Shown here in pieces: positions 62,301-64,000 of a stretch of DNA of 64,000 nucleotides. The position numbers were made by a program, and so were the translations under genes. The notes under the pieces were generated by a model. That model was given only the letters and a program-made list of their open reading frames with translations, ran no database searches and was not told the origin of the DNA. Every line of letters starts with the position of its first letter. Position 1 is the first letter of the stretch. Origin of the DNA: Adiantum capillus-veneris (Eukaryota > Streptophyta > Polypodiopsida > Polypodiales > Pteridaceae); assembly GCA_014529385.2 (NCBI GenBank), contig CM043949.1, forward strand, positions 112,222,477-112,286,476, read 5' to 3'.

Positions 62301-62705
62301 GAATCCTACGGAACAACAAAAGTACTATGATCAGTTAGCCAAAAGGTACTATGGTCCCTTCTAGATTCTTAGACCAACCAATAACATGGCCTATTAACTC
62401 AAGTTGCCCACTCATTGGTTCATACACAATGATTTCCATGTGAGCCTACTAAAGCCTTACAAAGGAGATCCATCTCAAGAACCAACTATTGAAGACCCAC
62501 CGGAGATTGAGGACCAAGAAGAGATGCTGCATCCCGAGTCCACCATTCTCTGACATGAAGACAAGGTATTAAGAGGTGGTAAGACTATCCGACGGTATCT
62601 TATTAAGTTTAAGAATTATCCTTTTGAAGATGCTAGATGGATGCAAGGCATACAATTAAAGGATAACCTAAACCTTGTAAATGCTTACAATGCTTCCCTA
62701 GAGTA
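59388..62705 (+). pseudogene. Chromovirus pol: protease, RT, RNase H, integrase, chromodomain
   Basis: Protease with LFDPGSTHNFIS (about 59425-59460); open frame 59469-59930; RT from 60069 (FVDYRALNRITIKNRFPIP, FSRIDLKNGYRQIRI) with a one-base shift near 60350, then MPFGLTN and the catalytic VFFDDIIIYS (60465-60495); RNase H (FEVQCDACGNFLGVVL at 60900; IDEYAIDPN tail); integrase with CMVCQNTKFDRGKKPG, SLSMDFIFGLSKS, KQAYFIPVKKTIKAHQ and a second Asp in VLDRDPRM; integrase tail with a 203-bp tandem duplication; chromodomain at about 62560-62705 (YLIKFKNYPFEDARWMQ). Multiple stops and shifts. The chromodomain places it among chromoviruses. Confidence 0.85.
61986..62310 (+). repeat. 203-bp tandem duplication inside the integrase tail
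   Basis: The text from CAAAGGCAAAAGGCTGC (61986) recurs from CAAAGGCAAAATGCTGC (62189), including AAAGAAAATGATTGGGTC and the following coding text. 203 is not a multiple of three, so it shifts the frame. Confidence 0.8.
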
Positions 62706-63047
62706 AGCAAATGTACAAATGTTTAAAATGAACAAACTTTTTGTCTTGTAAGACTCTCTTTTTCTTTATTGTGCACAAATGTTAAGTAGTACACATGCTT
62801 AGGATCAAGTTTGCTAAGACAACGTCTCCCAAACACCCAGTAGAGCTTGTCACTCTAGTATGGAGGATTGAAAGGACTATTGTGCAGACATGCTTGCGGT
62901 AGCCTTAGGCTCTCAAGCACCAAATGGATTAGTCATCCATTTTGGAACGATGTCATAGGGTAAGATAGGGATCCTCTACCCACTAGAACAAGGACTAATG
63001 AATAGGCTTTATCTTCTCTACCCCATAGTCGAGGACAACTATGATTT

Positions 63048-63061
63048 CAAGAGAGAGGTAA
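63048..63061 (+). other. Polypurine tract of the chromovirus
   Basis: CAAGAGAGAGGTAA directly before the 3' LTR start at 63062. Confidence 0.65.
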
Positions 63062-63907
63062 TGTCATAATAACTAATATCTAATTCTCCTAAATAATTTT
63101 CTCATGTTAAATATATCATTTAATATGGGGAAGTACCAGGGGAGAAAAAGCTAGAGTATTGGTTAATCTGGTAGACTGGCCACAGTAGGGATCCAAAGGA
63201 GGGAAAATAGGGATCCATTAAAACTTCCAAAATGCTAAGGTTCCAAAATTTCAAAGGTTATGTCCAAATGTTCAAGCTTAGAAATTGGATGCTTTGTGAG
63301 TGTACACAAAAGTATTCAAGACTCCTACATAGGAGGGGGCGAGCCCTGTAAGTAGGGGATGAGAGAGAAACACACTCACACACTCACAAGCTCCCTTTAC
63401 ACAAAGGGAATAGGGGACACATGTCAGCTCCCTATCCCAATCGCCCTCAAGGTGCACTCAAATCCTATTGGATGACCATAGAGGTGGACCAATGGGAAGT
63501 AGGCTAGAGTAAATCTAGTTTTATTTATTTAAAAAAACTTGATAAAAGAACCAATAAGAATTAAGCTCTCTAGAAGACTAATGGACAATCTCCTAAGGGG
63601 TCCAATGAGCATTAAGCAGCCCAATGGCTTGCCAGATTCCTATTGGTCAAAAGAAAAAGGGGTCCAATGAGATTTTATCTGCATCATTTAATTACCTAAT
63701 TCTCTCACAAAAGGGGAAAGGGGGACACATGTCACAAGGCTATCACTTATGATTCTCAATTTTGATTGGCTAAGCTTTGGCAGGGTCCAATGGGGTGTCA
63801 GCATGAGTATTTTGCAAGAGGGGTCGACCAAGAGAGAGAGAGGGGGAGTGATTTTGGCAAGGCATAATCACACACACACTCACACAATATCATATGTGAA
63901 GCAAGAA

Positions 63908-64000
<93 letters not shown>
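63062..64000 (+). repeat. 3' LTR of the chromovirus, cut by the window end in a (CT)n run
   Basis: Parallel to 50463-51364 with scattered substitutions and small indels. At about 63910 it enters a (CT)n array of at least 90 bases that reaches the window end. The 5' LTR has only a few CT units at the same place. Confidence 0.88.

Larger units (their letters stand above)
50463..64000 (+). mobile_element. Chromovirus (Ty3-gypsy with chromodomain) split by a piggyBac insertion; right end beyond window
   Basis: TGTCATAATAACTAATATC begins both LTRs (50463 and 63062), and about 850 bp can be followed in parallel. Between them are gag (51954-52948 and 58849-59295), protease, RT, RNase H, integrase and a chromodomain, with a purine tract at 63048-63061. 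The coding region has many stops and shifts. Its LTRs do not resemble the Tat or copia LTRs here. Confidence 0.88.

Overview
The window is nuclear DNA of a land plant and consists almost entirely of nested transposable elements. I see no intact host gene. Plant origin is supported by Ty1-copia elements with an initiator-Met tRNA primer site, Ty3-gypsy elements of the Tat type (a second RNase H between RT and integrase), chromodomain-bearing Ty3 elements, and plant-like (CT)n/(GA)n arrays. The mix suggests a large, repeat-rich genome, perhaps a fern, lycophyte or other non-angiosperm. That is inference; nothing here fixes the species.

Layout. (1) 1-~9900, minus strand: a decayed chromovirus-like element. 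From its 5' end it has the inner edge of an LTR (9901), a primer site (9882-9899), a repeat-bearing leader (8449-9881), an uncharacterised N-terminal domain (2112-2964), a gag with four Cys/His-rich knuckles (112-1848), and then directly an integrase-type chromodomain (1-118). Protease, RT, RNase H and the integrase core are missing. A complete copia element (2991-8448, target duplication TATCA) sits in its leader. (2) 9901-23680: LTR remains, a possible host-gene fragment (11121-11848), a 5'-truncated chromovirus (12225-14093 plus LTR), a small heat-shock-protein fragment (18365-18517), a copia gag scrap, a ~275-bp palindrome-bearing tandem array, and a second copy of the uncharacterised domain (22858-23430). 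(3) 23681-50393: one large, degenerate Tat element with ~3-kb microsatellite-filled LTRs. A second Tat element (26097-35027) lies in its 5' LTR and carries a single intact 1757-codon gag-pol ORF. A second copia copy (39206-44646, TSD TCACT) lies in its RT. (4) 50463-64000: a chromovirus with both LTRs, the right one cut by the window end. Its gag is split by a piggyBac-superfamily DNA transposon (52953-58844) with TTAA duplication and 16-bp terminal inverted repeats.

How the parts relate. Four insertions can be ordered: copia in the chromovirus-like leader, Tat in a Tat LTR, copia in a Tat RT, and piggyBac in a chromovirus gag. Host elements are generally more decayed than their guests. The two copia copies are one family with different lesions: copy 1 lacks the protease active site and copy 2 lacks part of RT. 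The piggyBac transposase keeps its three catalytic Asp, AT-hooks and a Cys-rich tail, yet its one reading frame is interrupted four times, each time by TAG.
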